A stretch of 23,370 nt of DNA from CAYSIX01 sp964431205 (GTDB taxonomy: Bacteria; Planctomycetota; Phycisphaerae; Phycisphaerales; Phycisphaeraceae), in contig CAYSIX010000033.1 of assembly GCA_964431205.1 (NCBI GenBank), positions 1 through 23,370 on the forward strand. Direction: 5' to 3'. Position numbers and translations under genes: made by a program. The notes below the pieces were generated by a model, which saw only the letters and a list, made by a program, of their open reading frames with translations, was not told the origin of the DNA and ran no database searches. Shown here piece after piece: positions 7,661 to 13,998 of the stretch (positions are counted from its first letter, which is position 1; each line of letters begins with the position of its first letter).

Positions 7661-8040
7661 GATGCCACGGCTTGGCTTCAAGCCAAGCCGTGAGNNNNNN
7701 NNNNNNNNNNNNNNNNNNNNNNNNNNNNNNNNNNNNNNNNNNNNNNNNNNNNNNNNNNNNNNNNNNNNNNNNNNNNNNNNNNNNNNNNNNNNNNGGGATG
7801 GCGGCGGTCGCGCATGTGCACGTCGAGCGTCGATCGGGAATCTGACGTGTGAACGGCACGGCTGGACCTACCGGTCAAGCCATGGCATCAAGGGAACAAT
7901 GTTGTTTGGGATGCCACGGCTTGGCTTCAAGCCAAGCCGTGAGGGGATGGCGGCGGTCGCGCATGTGCACGTCGAGCGTCGATCGGGAATCTGACGTGCG
8001 GGCGGCACGGCTTGACCTACCGGTCAAGCCGTGGCATCAA
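7661..8040. repeat. Tandem 149-bp repeat carrying two hairpins per unit
   Basis: Two 27-bp near-perfect palindromes (7666-7692 and 7915-7941, each built on CACGGCTTGG with a TTCAA centre) head a longer unit that starts GGGATGGCGGCGGTCGCG at 7795 and again at 7944. This gives a 149-bp period. Each unit also holds a second hairpin, GGTCAAGCC facing GGCTTGACC or a variant, around a short loop. The second unit diverges after about 8040, where a further GGTCAAGCCGTGGCA copy follows. The array fills most of the 516-bp convergent space between metG and the exporter gene. I see no coding capacity and no CRISPR-like spacers. Confidence 0.85.
7695..7794. other. Assembly gap (100 N) inside the tandem repeat
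   Basis: Exactly 100 Ns, the conventional placeholder for a gap of unknown length. The bases on either side join perfectly into the repeat unit as seen at 7941-7950. The gap therefore most likely stands for an unresolved number of extra repeat units. Confidence 0.98.
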
Positions 8041-8087
8041 GGGTAAGGTCAAGCCGTGGCAACAGGCCAAAAGTCTGCGCGTTTCGG

Positions 8088-9311
8088 TCACCGCACGAGG
8101 GCGAGGACCATCACCAGCGTGGCGGCGGCCAGCGCCACCGTGGACGTCAGGCCCGCGATCGCCGCACGCCCGCCCACGCCGCACAGCGCCCGCAGGTTCA
8201 CGCTCAGCCCGATCGCCGCCAGCGCCAGCGTCAGCAGCACGCTCCCGACCGTGCCCAGCACCGCCTGCAGGGCGACCGGCTGGTCGAACGCCTCGAAGCG
8301 AAGCGTCGGCAGCAGGCCCGCGGTGTTCAGCGACGCGGCGATGAGAAAGCCCCAGATGAACCAGGGGACCAGCCGGTGGTAGCGGATCGTCGGCCCGTCG
8401 CCGTCGCCGCGCGCCGCGGCCGACCGCGCGTGCGCCAGCGCCAGCAGCAGCACCAGCGGCGCCAGCAGCGTGACGCGGCCGAGCTTGACCAGCGTCGCCC
8501 ACTCGACGGCGGTGGTGCGATCGACGACGAAGGCGTCGGCCGCGGCGAGCACCTGCGGCACGGCGTGGATCGCCGCCCCGCACCAGATACCGAACTGCTC
8601 GGCGTCCATCGGCAGCGCCACCAGCCCCAGCGGCAGCGCGATCATCGCGACCATGCCGAACAGGTTGACCGTGCCCACGGCCAGGATCATGTCCTGCTCG
8701 TCGGCGTCGAGCAGCGGCGCCGCGGCGACGATCGCGCTGGAGCCGCAGATCCCCGTGCCCACGCCCAGCAGCGCCGCCGTCTTGTGCCCCAGCCCCAGCC
8801 AGCGCGCCACCAGGTACGCGCTGCCGTAGGCCACCGCGACCGCCGCGACCATCACCAGCAGCGCCCGCGGGCCCAGCCCGACCACCGCCGCCAGGTTCAA
8901 CCCCGCGCCGATGCACACGATCGCGTAGGGGATCACGCCGTGCACGATCGCCTTGGCGCCCTGCAGGGCGCCGGCGGGCAGGGCGACGGTGTTGCGGATC
9001 GCCAGGCCGGCGACGATCGCCAGCAGGGCGGCGCTGATCGGTCGGCGGGCGTCGGTGCCGTCGGTGACCAGAAACGGGTAAACCGGCAGATAATGCAGGG
9101 CGTAGGCCAGGGCCGCGGCCAAGGCGGCGAGCAGGTAGCCCGTCCACGGCCGGGCGGGCGCCGGCGGCGCTTCGCTGACCGGCGGCTCGGCCAGGCCCTC
9201 CATCGAACCCAGCGACAGCACCGCCTCCGGGCTCAGCCGGACGATCCCGCCGTACCCCGCGCCCATGCCGTCCAGGTCGACTCCGGCCAGCGGCGATCCG
9301 TGCGTGGTCAT
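8088..9311 (-). CDS. YeiH/UPF0324-family putative sulfate (or sulfonate) exporter
   Basis: A 407-residue polytopic membrane protein of the conserved hypothetical 698 (YeiH) family, often annotated as a putative sulfate exporter. About ten hydrophobic segments follow a roughly 55-residue soluble N-terminus. Family motifs are visible: GAGLNL near residue 136, GVGTGICGSSAI at 183-194, and GIWCGAAIHAVPQVLAAA at 241-258. The N-terminus is uncertain because the ATG at 9311 has no strong ribosome binding site and an internal ATG at residue 37 also precedes the first membrane span. The gene lies 32 nt downstream of a cysteine dioxygenase gene on the same strand, so the exported anion may be a product of cysteine oxidation. 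That link is inferred from context. Confidence 0.85.
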   Translation of the reverse strand: MTTHGSPLAGVDLDGMGAGYGGIVRLSPEAVLSLGSMEGLAEPPVSEAPPAPARPWTGYLLAALAAALAYALHYLPVYPFLVTDGTDARRPISAALLAIVAGLAIRNTVALPAGALQGAKAIVHGVIPYAIVCIGAGLNLAAVVGLGPRALLVMVAAVAVAYGSAYLVARWLGLGHKTAALLGVGTGICGSSAIVAAAPLLDADEQDMILAVGTVNLFGMVAMIALPLGLVALPMDAEQFGIWCGAAIHAVPQVLAAADAFVVDRTTAVEWATLVKLGRVTLLAPLVLLLALAHARSAAARGDGDGPTIRYHRLVPWFIWGFLIAASLNTAGLLPTLRFEAFDQPVALQAVLGTVGSVLLTLALAAIGLSVNLRALCGVGGRAAIAGLTSTVALAAATLVMVLALVR

Positions 9312-9343
9312 AAGCGGGGCGTCCGTCAGCTCGGCGTCGCGGT

Positions 9344-9916
9344 TCAGATCCCGCCGCCGTGGGCGAACTCGAAGTTGATCGGCCGGTACACGCCCACCGG
9401 CTCACCGGTGATCGAGTACATCTCCATCTCCCGCAGGGGCGGCGAGTAGATGTGCAGCGTCGCCAGGTCGGTGCCCGGGGCCTCGAGGTTGGACACCTGG
9501 TGTGTGTCCTCGTCCTGGGAGGCGGTGACCTGGCCACGGCGCAGCTCGTGGGAGCTGATCGCCTTGATCTGTCCGCTGGGGGTGAAGGCGAAGACGGTCT
9601 CGGTCGCTACGCCGGTCATGATCTTGAGCCCGCAGGTCGAGCCGGCGTGATTGTGGATCGGGCTGCGCTGGCCGCTGCGCCAGCAGATCAGCAGCAGCTC
9701 GTACCACTTGCCCTCGCAGATCAGGTTCCGGCGGTAGCGGTGCTCGTCGAAGATCAGGTAGTCCGAAAGCTCGTCCAGCGTGACGGCGCATTGGGTGAGC
9801 AGCTCGTGGAGGCGGCCGACCGAGGCGCGGTGGTCGAGGGTGTCGAGGTAGTCGACCAGCGGGCCGAGTGACGTCGGCAGGTGCCGGGGCAGGGTTGGGG
9901 CTTCTTGGCGGATCAT
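9344..9916 (-). CDS. Cysteine dioxygenase (cupin, non-heme iron)
   Basis: It oxidises L-cysteine with O2 to cysteine sulfinate in the cytoplasm. The 190-residue protein starts at ATG 9916 (MIRQEAPTLP); the longer open frame upstream is ignored because the promoter lies there. The key residues align well with animal-type CDO. Iron ligands are His88 and His90 (PIHNHAGSTC) and His139 (DTHQVSN). The Cys-Tyr cofactor pair is Cys95 and Tyr157 (LHIYSPP), with His155 two residues before the Tyr. The carboxylate-binding Arg is in YRRNL (about 63). It forms a two-gene unit with the downstream YeiH-type exporter. A related thiol dioxygenase for another substrate is possible, but the Cys95 and Arg pattern favours cysteine. 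Confidence 0.93.
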   Translation of the reverse strand: MIRQEAPTLPRHLPTSLGPLVDYLDTLDHRASVGRLHELLTQCAVTLDELSDYLIFDEHRYRRNLICEGKWYELLLICWRSGQRSPIHNHAGSTCGLKIMTGVATETVFAFTPSGQIKAISSHELRRGQVTASQDEDTHQVSNLEAPGTDLATLHIYSPPLREMEMYSITGEPVGVYRPINFEFAHGGGI

Positions 9917-9921
9917 GGGTG

Positions 9922-9938
9922 AGTATAAGTCTAACTTA
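9922..9938 (-). promoter_or_regulatory. Promoter and overlapping inverted repeat of the cysteine dioxygenase operon
   Basis: On the minus strand a TATACT -10 element (9927-9922) ends 5 nt before the ATG at 9916, so the mRNA would be leaderless or nearly so. Overlapping it is a perfect inverted repeat, TAAGT-CTA-ACTTA (9926-9938), in the only AT-rich island of the 230-bp intergenic region. A repressor bound there would cover the -10 box. The regulator is not identifiable. Confidence 0.45.
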
Positions 9939-10074
9939 AGCCGACCGGTCGAGCAACGGCAAATTGGCGTCAAAATCGCGTCAAATGGCGTGGCCAAGCG
10001 GGGTGTCGCCGGCGTTGACGACGTGCCGGGATCGGCCCACCGGGGCCCGGCGACCGCCCGCATCCGCCGCCGGT

Positions 10075-10080
10075 TAGAAT
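10075..10080 (+). promoter_or_regulatory. Candidate -10 element for the lipoprotein gene
   Basis: TAGAAT lies 65 nt before the ATG at 10146, predicting a leader of roughly 60 nt. There is no clear -35 box. It is divergent from the cysteine dioxygenase promoter. Confidence 0.4.
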
Positions 10081-10145
10081 GCGAAGGGCTTTCTGACTGA
10101 CCGACGCCAGGGATGGACCCTTTGGATTCATGAAGGAGATCGACC

Positions 10146-10661
10146 ATGAACGGCGGAATGATGCAACGAGCGGTGGTGGTGCTTGGGCTGACGGCGCTGA
10201 TGGGGCTTGGCGGGTGCGGCCGCGAGGAGAGCCCCGAGCCGGAGGGCTTGCCCGCCCAGCCCGAGCAGGGCCTGCACGAGTCGTCCTCGGACCTGATGGA
10301 CGAGGGTCGCTCGGCGGTGAGCGACGCCTACGAGTCGGCCCAGGAGGGCGTGGAGCAGGCCTCCGACCAGGCGCGCCAGACGGCCGAGTCGGTCGCCGAC
10401 ACCGCGTCCGAGAAGTCCGAGCAAGCGATCGCCAAGGCACAGTCGCTGGCGTCCGACGCCCGGCAGTACATCACCGAGCAGCAGTGGGAGCTGGCCGACG
10501 AGGCGGTGTCGCAGCTCGAGCAGATGCAGGATTCGCTGCCGGCGTCGTGGCGGGATCAGATCCAGTCGCTGCGCGACACGGTCGAGGCGCAGAAGAAGGC
10601 GAGCGAGGCCGCGAAGGACGCGGGCGAATCGCTGCCGTCGGTCCCGGGGCTCAGCGACTGA
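10146..10661 (+). CDS. Small Ala/Glu-rich lipoprotein of unknown function
   Basis: A 171-residue predicted lipoprotein. The signal MNGGMMQRAVVVLGLTALMGLGGC ends in a lipobox-like LGGC with the modified Cys at residue 24. The start is supported by a strong AAGGAG 8 nt upstream. After a Pro/Glu-rich linker, the body (about residues 45-155) is highly polar and helical, with heptad-like AVSDAYESAQEGVEQASDQA and AEKSEQAIAKAQ-type segments, and should form a long amphipathic helix or coiled coil at the membrane face. I recognise no enzymatic motif. The next two genes are on the same strand, but the 124-bp gap contains its own structured leader, so they may be separately controlled. A role in the envelope is inferred from the signal only. 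Confidence 0.8.
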   Translation: MNGGMMQRAVVVLGLTALMGLGGCGREESPEPEGLPAQPEQGLHESSSDLMDEGRSAVSDAYESAQEGVEQASDQARQTAESVADTASEKSEQAIAKAQSLASDARQYITEQQWELADEAVSQLEQMQDSLPASWRDQIQSLRDTVEAQKKASEAAKDAGESLPSVPGLSD

Positions 10662-10732
10662 CGGATGCGCGGCGTGCGTGAAACCATTGGCGGATCGCGA
10701 CGGGTTGATCAAACCGATGAAGTGAGGGCCTG

Positions 10733-10779
10733 CGCTTCCCGATAGGACCACAGGCGACCGAGGGTCGCCACGGGAGGCG
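10733..10779 (+). promoter_or_regulatory. Structured 5' leader that hides the ribosome binding site of the coiled-coil gene
   Basis: The bases just before ATG 10786 form two nested stems. The outer helix is 9 bp, CGCTTCCCG (10733-10741) with CGGGAGGCG (10771-10779), including one G-U pair. The inner hairpin is GGCGACC-GAG-GGTCGCC (10753-10769). An 11-nt bulge, ATAGGACCACA, lies on the 5' side. GGGAGG at 10772-10777, the Shine-Dalgarno with the best spacing (8 nt), is locked in the outer helix. The second candidate, GGAGG at 10779-10783, is only 2 nt from the ATG. This is the layout of a translational switch. I could not match it to a known riboswitch class. Confidence 0.55.
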
Positions 10780-10785
10780 GAGGTC

Positions 10786-11358
10786 ATGACACGCAGCGCA
10801 GCGAATACGAGCGTCTCGGGCCCCCGCGCGGCCCGGGCCGAGCAGCTCCAGGCCGAGAAGACGCGTATCCTTTCCGACTTGCAGGCCTCGTGGTCGAGCC
10901 TGCGCCACTGGCACGAGCGATCGTACGAGCACACCGAGCAGGCCCGGCGCCAGGTCGAGCAGGGCCAGCGTGAGGTGCGCGCGGCGCGGGAGGAGCTGGA
11001 GGCCGAGCGGCGGTCGCTGGCCGAGGCGTGGCGGGAGCTGAAGTCGCGTCGCGAGGCGTTCGAGGCCGAGCGCGACGCGTTGCAGGAGCGGGTGAGCCGG
11101 GTGGCGGCGGAGCGTGAAGCGCTCGAGCACGAGCAGCGAGAGGTCGCGGCGTTGCGGGACAAGGTCCGAGCGTTGCGGGACGACCTGGACGCGGAGTGGA
11201 CGAGCCTGGGGCGGGTGCGTGCGGCGCAGGAGGCGTTGGCCGCTGCGTTGGAGGCGGACCAGGCGCGTCTGGCCGAGCAGCAGAGGCGGCTGGTGGGCGG
11301 GGAGCGACTGAAGCTGGCCGGGGGACACGAGGACGGGACGATGCCGAAGGCCGCGTAA
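10786..11358 (+). CDS. Coiled-coil protein of unknown function
   Basis: A 190-residue soluble protein starting MTRSAANTSVSGPRAARAEQ. From about residue 18 to 165 it is a nearly unbroken coiled coil rich in Glu, Arg, Ala and Gln, with Leu spacing typical of heptads (RAAREELEAERRSLAEAW, LKSRREAFEAERDALQERV). No signal peptide, membrane span or catalytic motif is visible. The C-terminus (GGHEDGTMPKAA) looks disordered. It is preceded by a structured leader and followed after 53 nt by another unknown gene on the same strand. A scaffold or filament role is possible but not shown. Confidence 0.75.
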   Translation: MTRSAANTSVSGPRAARAEQLQAEKTRILSDLQASWSSLRHWHERSYEHTEQARRQVEQGQREVRAAREELEAERRSLAEAWRELKSRREAFEAERDALQERVSRVAAEREALEHEQREVAALRDKVRALRDDLDAEWTSLGRVRAAQEALAAALEADQARLAEQQRRLVGGERLKLAGGHEDGTMPKAA

Positions 11359-11411
11359 GCCTGTTCGCCGTGCGGAGACGGCGGGCGGGCCAGACTGGAA
11401 GGGAGAAACCG

Positions 11412-11945
11412 ATGTCGTCAAGCGACGCGATCACGCTGCGGGTGCGCCACTGCGAACGGTTCGATGCCGAGTGGGCCTGCGCCCTGTTCCCGACGCCGGA
11501 GATCTACAAGCCGCGCTCGAAGGGCGGCGTGGGCGTGCTGACGGGCAACAGCGCCGCGCTGTACCGGCTGGTGCGGATGGACGACGACGGGCTGGACGAG
11601 CTGATCGATCGGTTCAACCGCTGGCTGGACGAGAAGCTGATCGAGAAGCAGTCGATGCCCCTGAACATGAGCTACCGCGACGCGCGTCGGTTGCTGGCCG
11701 GGCGTCGCAAGCTGCAGGTGTACGGTTACGTGTACCGGGAGGTGGACCGGTACGTGGGCGAGGCGGACGTGAACGCGTTGCTGGGCGCCGCGGCGTTGTG
11801 GGCGTACGCGCGGCTGCCGCGGGACGAGCAGCTCGCCCTGGCCGACGAGGCCGACGCCCGGTTCGAGCAGCAGCAGCGGATCGACGCCGAGGCCATCGTT
11901 GCGCTGCACAAGATCATGAACCCGCCGCGCGGGATCGGGCGCTGA
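11412..11945 (+). CDS. Conserved-looking hypothetical protein, 177 residues
   Basis: I do not recognise the family. The start is the ATG at 11412 (MSSSDAITLRVRHCERFDAEW), with AGGGAG at proper spacing; the open frame reaches further up but overlaps the coiled-coil gene. The protein is soluble and charged with no signal peptide. Its composition looks like a folded domain: ACALFPTPEIYKPRSKGG, LIDRFNRWLDEKLIEKQ, then YGYVYREVDRYVGEADVNALLGAAALWAYARL, and a helical C-terminus ending NPPRGIGR. It is the last gene of a three-gene plus-strand run and is followed directly by a strong hairpin. Co-transcription with the coiled-coil gene is likely from the 53-nt spacing. Confidence 0.7.
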   Translation: MSSSDAITLRVRHCERFDAEWACALFPTPEIYKPRSKGGVGVLTGNSAALYRLVRMDDDGLDELIDRFNRWLDEKLIEKQSMPLNMSYRDARRLLAGRRKLQVYGYVYREVDRYVGEADVNALLGAAALWAYARLPRDEQLALADEADARFEQQQRIDAEAIVALHKIMNPPRGIGR

Positions 11946-11946
11946 G

Positions 11947-11973
11947 CCGGCGCGCCACGGCGAAGCGCGCCGG
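11947..11973 (+). terminator. Strong hairpin directly after the 11412-11945 gene
   Basis: Perfect 9-bp stem CCGGCGCGC / GCGCGCCGG with a 9-nt loop, starting 2 nt after the stop codon. There is no U-tract behind it, so it is either a non-classical terminator or a 3'-end stabilising hairpin. Confidence 0.45.
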
Positions 11974-12076
11974 GTGAACCGCTCATCCCGCGACTCTGCC
12001 GACGCCGACGCCGCCGCGCGACCGGATTCCATTCCAAAACGTTCGCGGATGCGGTGACCCCGCGGCGGCATCACAC

Positions 12077-12104
12077 TGGACGCTTCCGGGCGGGCCGGTA
12101 TGTT
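12077..12104 (+). promoter_or_regulatory. Weak candidate promoter of the GH43 gene
   Basis: TGGACG (12077-12082) and TATGTT (12099-12104) are 16 bp apart, each matching the housekeeping consensus at 4 of 6 positions. About 35 bp upstream, AAAACGTTCG (12036-12045) contains AACGTT and resembles the centre of LacI/GalR-type sugar-repressor operators. Both are tentative. Confidence 0.3.
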
Positions 12105-12161
12105 CAGGCATCCCACGACCGGGCCGTGACACGCCCGCCGCGGGTGATCTGAGCGTGAATC

Positions 12162-13691
12162 ATGCCGAGCCTCGACGAAATCCCTGCTTACCCCTGGACG
12201 CCGGAACAGGGCGACGGCACGTACCGCAACCCGATCATCTGCGCCGATTACTCCGACCCGGACGTGATCCGCGACGGCAACGACTACTGGCTGACGGCGT
12301 CCAGTTTCCACTGCACGCCGGGCCTTCCCATCCTGCACTCGTCGGACCTGGTCAACTGGCGGCTGGTCGGTCACGCGCTGAAGAACCTGCCGCACGAGCG
12401 GTACCGGCAGGTGCAGACAGGGCAGGGGGTCTGGGCGCCGGCGATCCGCAAACACGACGGGCGGTACTGGATCTTCAATCCGACGCCGGACGAGGGGATC
12501 TTCGTGCTCACCGCCGAGCACCCGGCCGGCGCGTGGAGCGAGCCCCATGCGCTGCTGGAAGGCAAGGGGTTGATCGATCCGTGCCCGCTGTGGGATGACG
12601 ACGGGCAGGCGTACCTGGTCCACGCGTTCGCGGGCTCCCGCACCGGCGGGTACAAGAACCGCCTTCAGGTGCGCCCCATGAGCCCCGACGCCCGGCGCAT
12701 CCTCGACGAAGGCAAGGTCGTCTTTCACGAGCCGCAAAAACACCCGACCCTCGAGGGCCCCAAGTTCCACAAGGACAACGGGTTTTACTACATCCTCGCG
12801 CCGGCGGGGGGCGTGACGAACGGGTGGCAGGTCGTGCTGCGATCGCGTTCGATCTACGGCCCGTACGAAGACCGGATCGTTCTGGCGCAGCGGGACACGC
12901 CGATCAACGGCCCGCACCAGGGCGCTCTGGTGGACACGCCGACGGGGCAGTGGTGGTTCGTGCACTTCCAGGACCTCGACCCGTACGGGCGGATCACGCA
13001 CCTGCAGCCCGTGCGGTGGGAAGACGGCTGGCCGTTGATGGGCGTGGAGCAGGACGAGCAGGGCGTGGGCAAACCCGTTCTGCGTCACGCCAAGCCGGAC
13101 GTTCCCGGCAAGCATCCGGTCACGATCCCGCAGACCAGCGACGACTTTCACGACGCGACGCTTCAGCCCCAGTGGCAATGGCACGCCAACCACCGCGACG
13201 ACTGGCACTCGCTGACCGCGCGGCCGGGCGAGCTGCGCCTGTTCGCTCAGCCGACGTTCGAGGACCTGGGCCGACAGCCGAACCTGCTGCTGCAGAAGTT
13301 TCCCGCGTTCGTGTTCAACGTCGAGACGTCGCTGGAGTTGGGCGGCCAAGGCGCGGTGGAGGCGGGCCTGATCGTGGCGGGGCGGACGCACGCGGCGGTG
13401 GCGCTGCGGCGCGATGAGTCGGGCAAGTGCCGGCTGATGTGGGTGCTCGACAACAACGAAGCGGTGGCGCAGCAGTCGATCGAACGACCGTCGGCGCGGC
13501 TGCGGGTGGAAGTGGCGCCGGGGGCGCTTTGTCGCTTTTTCGCCGGGCCCAGGGAGGGGGCGTTGCATCCGGTCGGCCAGCCGTTCCAGGCGACCGAGGG
13601 GCACTGGATCGGCGCGAAGGTGGGCCTGTTCTGCCGCGGCGGTCGATCGGGCGCGTGGTGCGACGCCGACGCGTTCCGCTTCTGCGGATGA
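12162..13691 (+). CDS. Glycoside hydrolase family 43 (beta-xylosidase/arabinofuranosidase type)
   Basis: A 509-residue cytoplasmic glycosidase without a signal peptide. The N-terminal five-bladed beta-propeller (about residues 15-315) has the GH43 catalytic triad in context: Asp32 in YSDPDVI as base, Asp139 in GLIDPCPLW as pKa modulator, and Glu198 in LEGPKFHKDNGFYYI as acid. The C-terminal part (about 350-505: DDFHDATLQPQWQWHANH, LLLQKFPAF, GAKVGLFC) is the concanavalin-like beta-sandwich found in larger GH43 beta-xylosidases. It would cleave short xylo- or arabino-oligosaccharides after uptake. Exact substrate cannot be read from sequence. It stands alone, with no transporter or regulator beside it. 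Confidence 0.93.
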   Translation: MPSLDEIPAYPWTPEQGDGTYRNPIICADYSDPDVIRDGNDYWLTASSFHCTPGLPILHSSDLVNWRLVGHALKNLPHERYRQVQTGQGVWAPAIRKHDGRYWIFNPTPDEGIFVLTAEHPAGAWSEPHALLEGKGLIDPCPLWDDDGQAYLVHAFAGSRTGGYKNRLQVRPMSPDARRILDEGKVVFHEPQKHPTLEGPKFHKDNGFYYILAPAGGVTNGWQVVLRSRSIYGPYEDRIVLAQRDTPINGPHQGALVDTPTGQWWFVHFQDLDPYGRITHLQPVRWEDGWPLMGVEQDEQGVGKPVLRHAKPDVPGKHPVTIPQTSDDFHDATLQPQWQWHANHRDDWHSLTARPGELRLFAQPTFEDLGRQPNLLLQKFPAFVFNVETSLELGGQGAVEAGLIVAGRTHAAVALRRDESGKCRLMWVLDNNEAVAQQSIERPSARLRVEVAPGALCRFFAGPREGALHPVGQPFQATEGHWIGAKVGLFCRGGRSGAWCDADAFRFCG

Positions 13692-13725
13692 CGGCATTGC
13701 CCCGTACGCATTTGAGCCAAAGAGA

Positions 13726-13757
13726 AAGCCGAACCCTGAGCGGCAGCGAAGGATCGG
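13726..13757. repeat. 32-bp direct repeat, copy 1
   Basis: Begins AAGCCGAACCCTGAGCGGCA; an identical 32-bp copy lies at 13856-13887, 130 bp further on. Its core is the inverse of the CTCAGGGCTCGGC units at 13907 onward, so the patch also forms inverted repeats. Confidence 0.85.
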
Positions 13758-13792
13758 CCCTCAGACACCGGGCGGACACCAGACGCGTTCGG

Positions 13793-13828
13793 CCCTCACC
13801 CCAGCCCTCTCCCAGGGGCAGAGGGTGT
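13793..13828. repeat. Dispersed hairpin element of the CCCTCACCCC-CCCTCTCCC type
   Basis: CCCTCACCCCAGCCCTCTCC is followed by GGGGCAGAGGG; the CCCTCT and AGAGGG arms pair. From memory, very similar sequences are scattered between genes of many GC-rich bacteria as palindromic interspersed repeats. It sits between the two copies of the 32-bp direct repeat. Confidence 0.6.
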
Positions 13829-13855
13829 AGAGCCGGAAACACTTCAACCATGAAT

Positions 13856-13887
13856 AAGCCGAACCCTGAGCGGCAGCGAAGGATCGG
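13856..13887. repeat. 32-bp direct repeat, copy 2
   Basis: Identical to 13726-13757. It is followed within 20 bp by the inverted 32/33-bp tandem units. Confidence 0.85.
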
Positions 13888-13906
13888 ATCCGGCCCTTCG
13901 CTCGGG

Positions 13907-13998
13907 CTCAGGGCTCGGCTTCGCGCGTCGTCACGTCGCTCAGGGCTCGGCTTCGCGGCGTCGTCGCGTCGCTCAGGGCTCGGCTTCGCGCGTCGTCA
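13907..13998. repeat. Three tandem 32-33 bp units ending in the stop codon of the DUF6607-like gene
   Basis: Units start CTCAGGGCTCGGCTTCGC at 13907, 13939 and 13972. The third runs into the stop codon (13996-13998) of the neighbouring minus-strand gene. Together with the direct repeats it fills the 304-bp convergent gap between the GH43 gene and the metal-operon end; no gene is seen there. Confidence 0.85.

Noticed and set aside
7661..8040. CRISPR array
   Set aside because: Repeat units are 149 bp, nearly identical throughout and hairpin-rich; there are no short repeats with unique spacers and no cas genes.
8031..9449. 472-codon plus-strand frame opposite the YeiH-type gene
   Set aside because: Gln/Arg/His-rich shadow; the minus-strand product has family motifs and membrane spans.
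10711..10720. Hammerhead-like ACCGATGAAG in the structured leader
   Set aside because: The conserved CTGATGA core and a matching GAAA strand with three stems are not present.
11418..13697. 759-codon minus-strand frame opposite the GH43 gene
   Set aside because: Arg/Pro/Val-rich antisense shadow that spans two real genes and an intergenic region.
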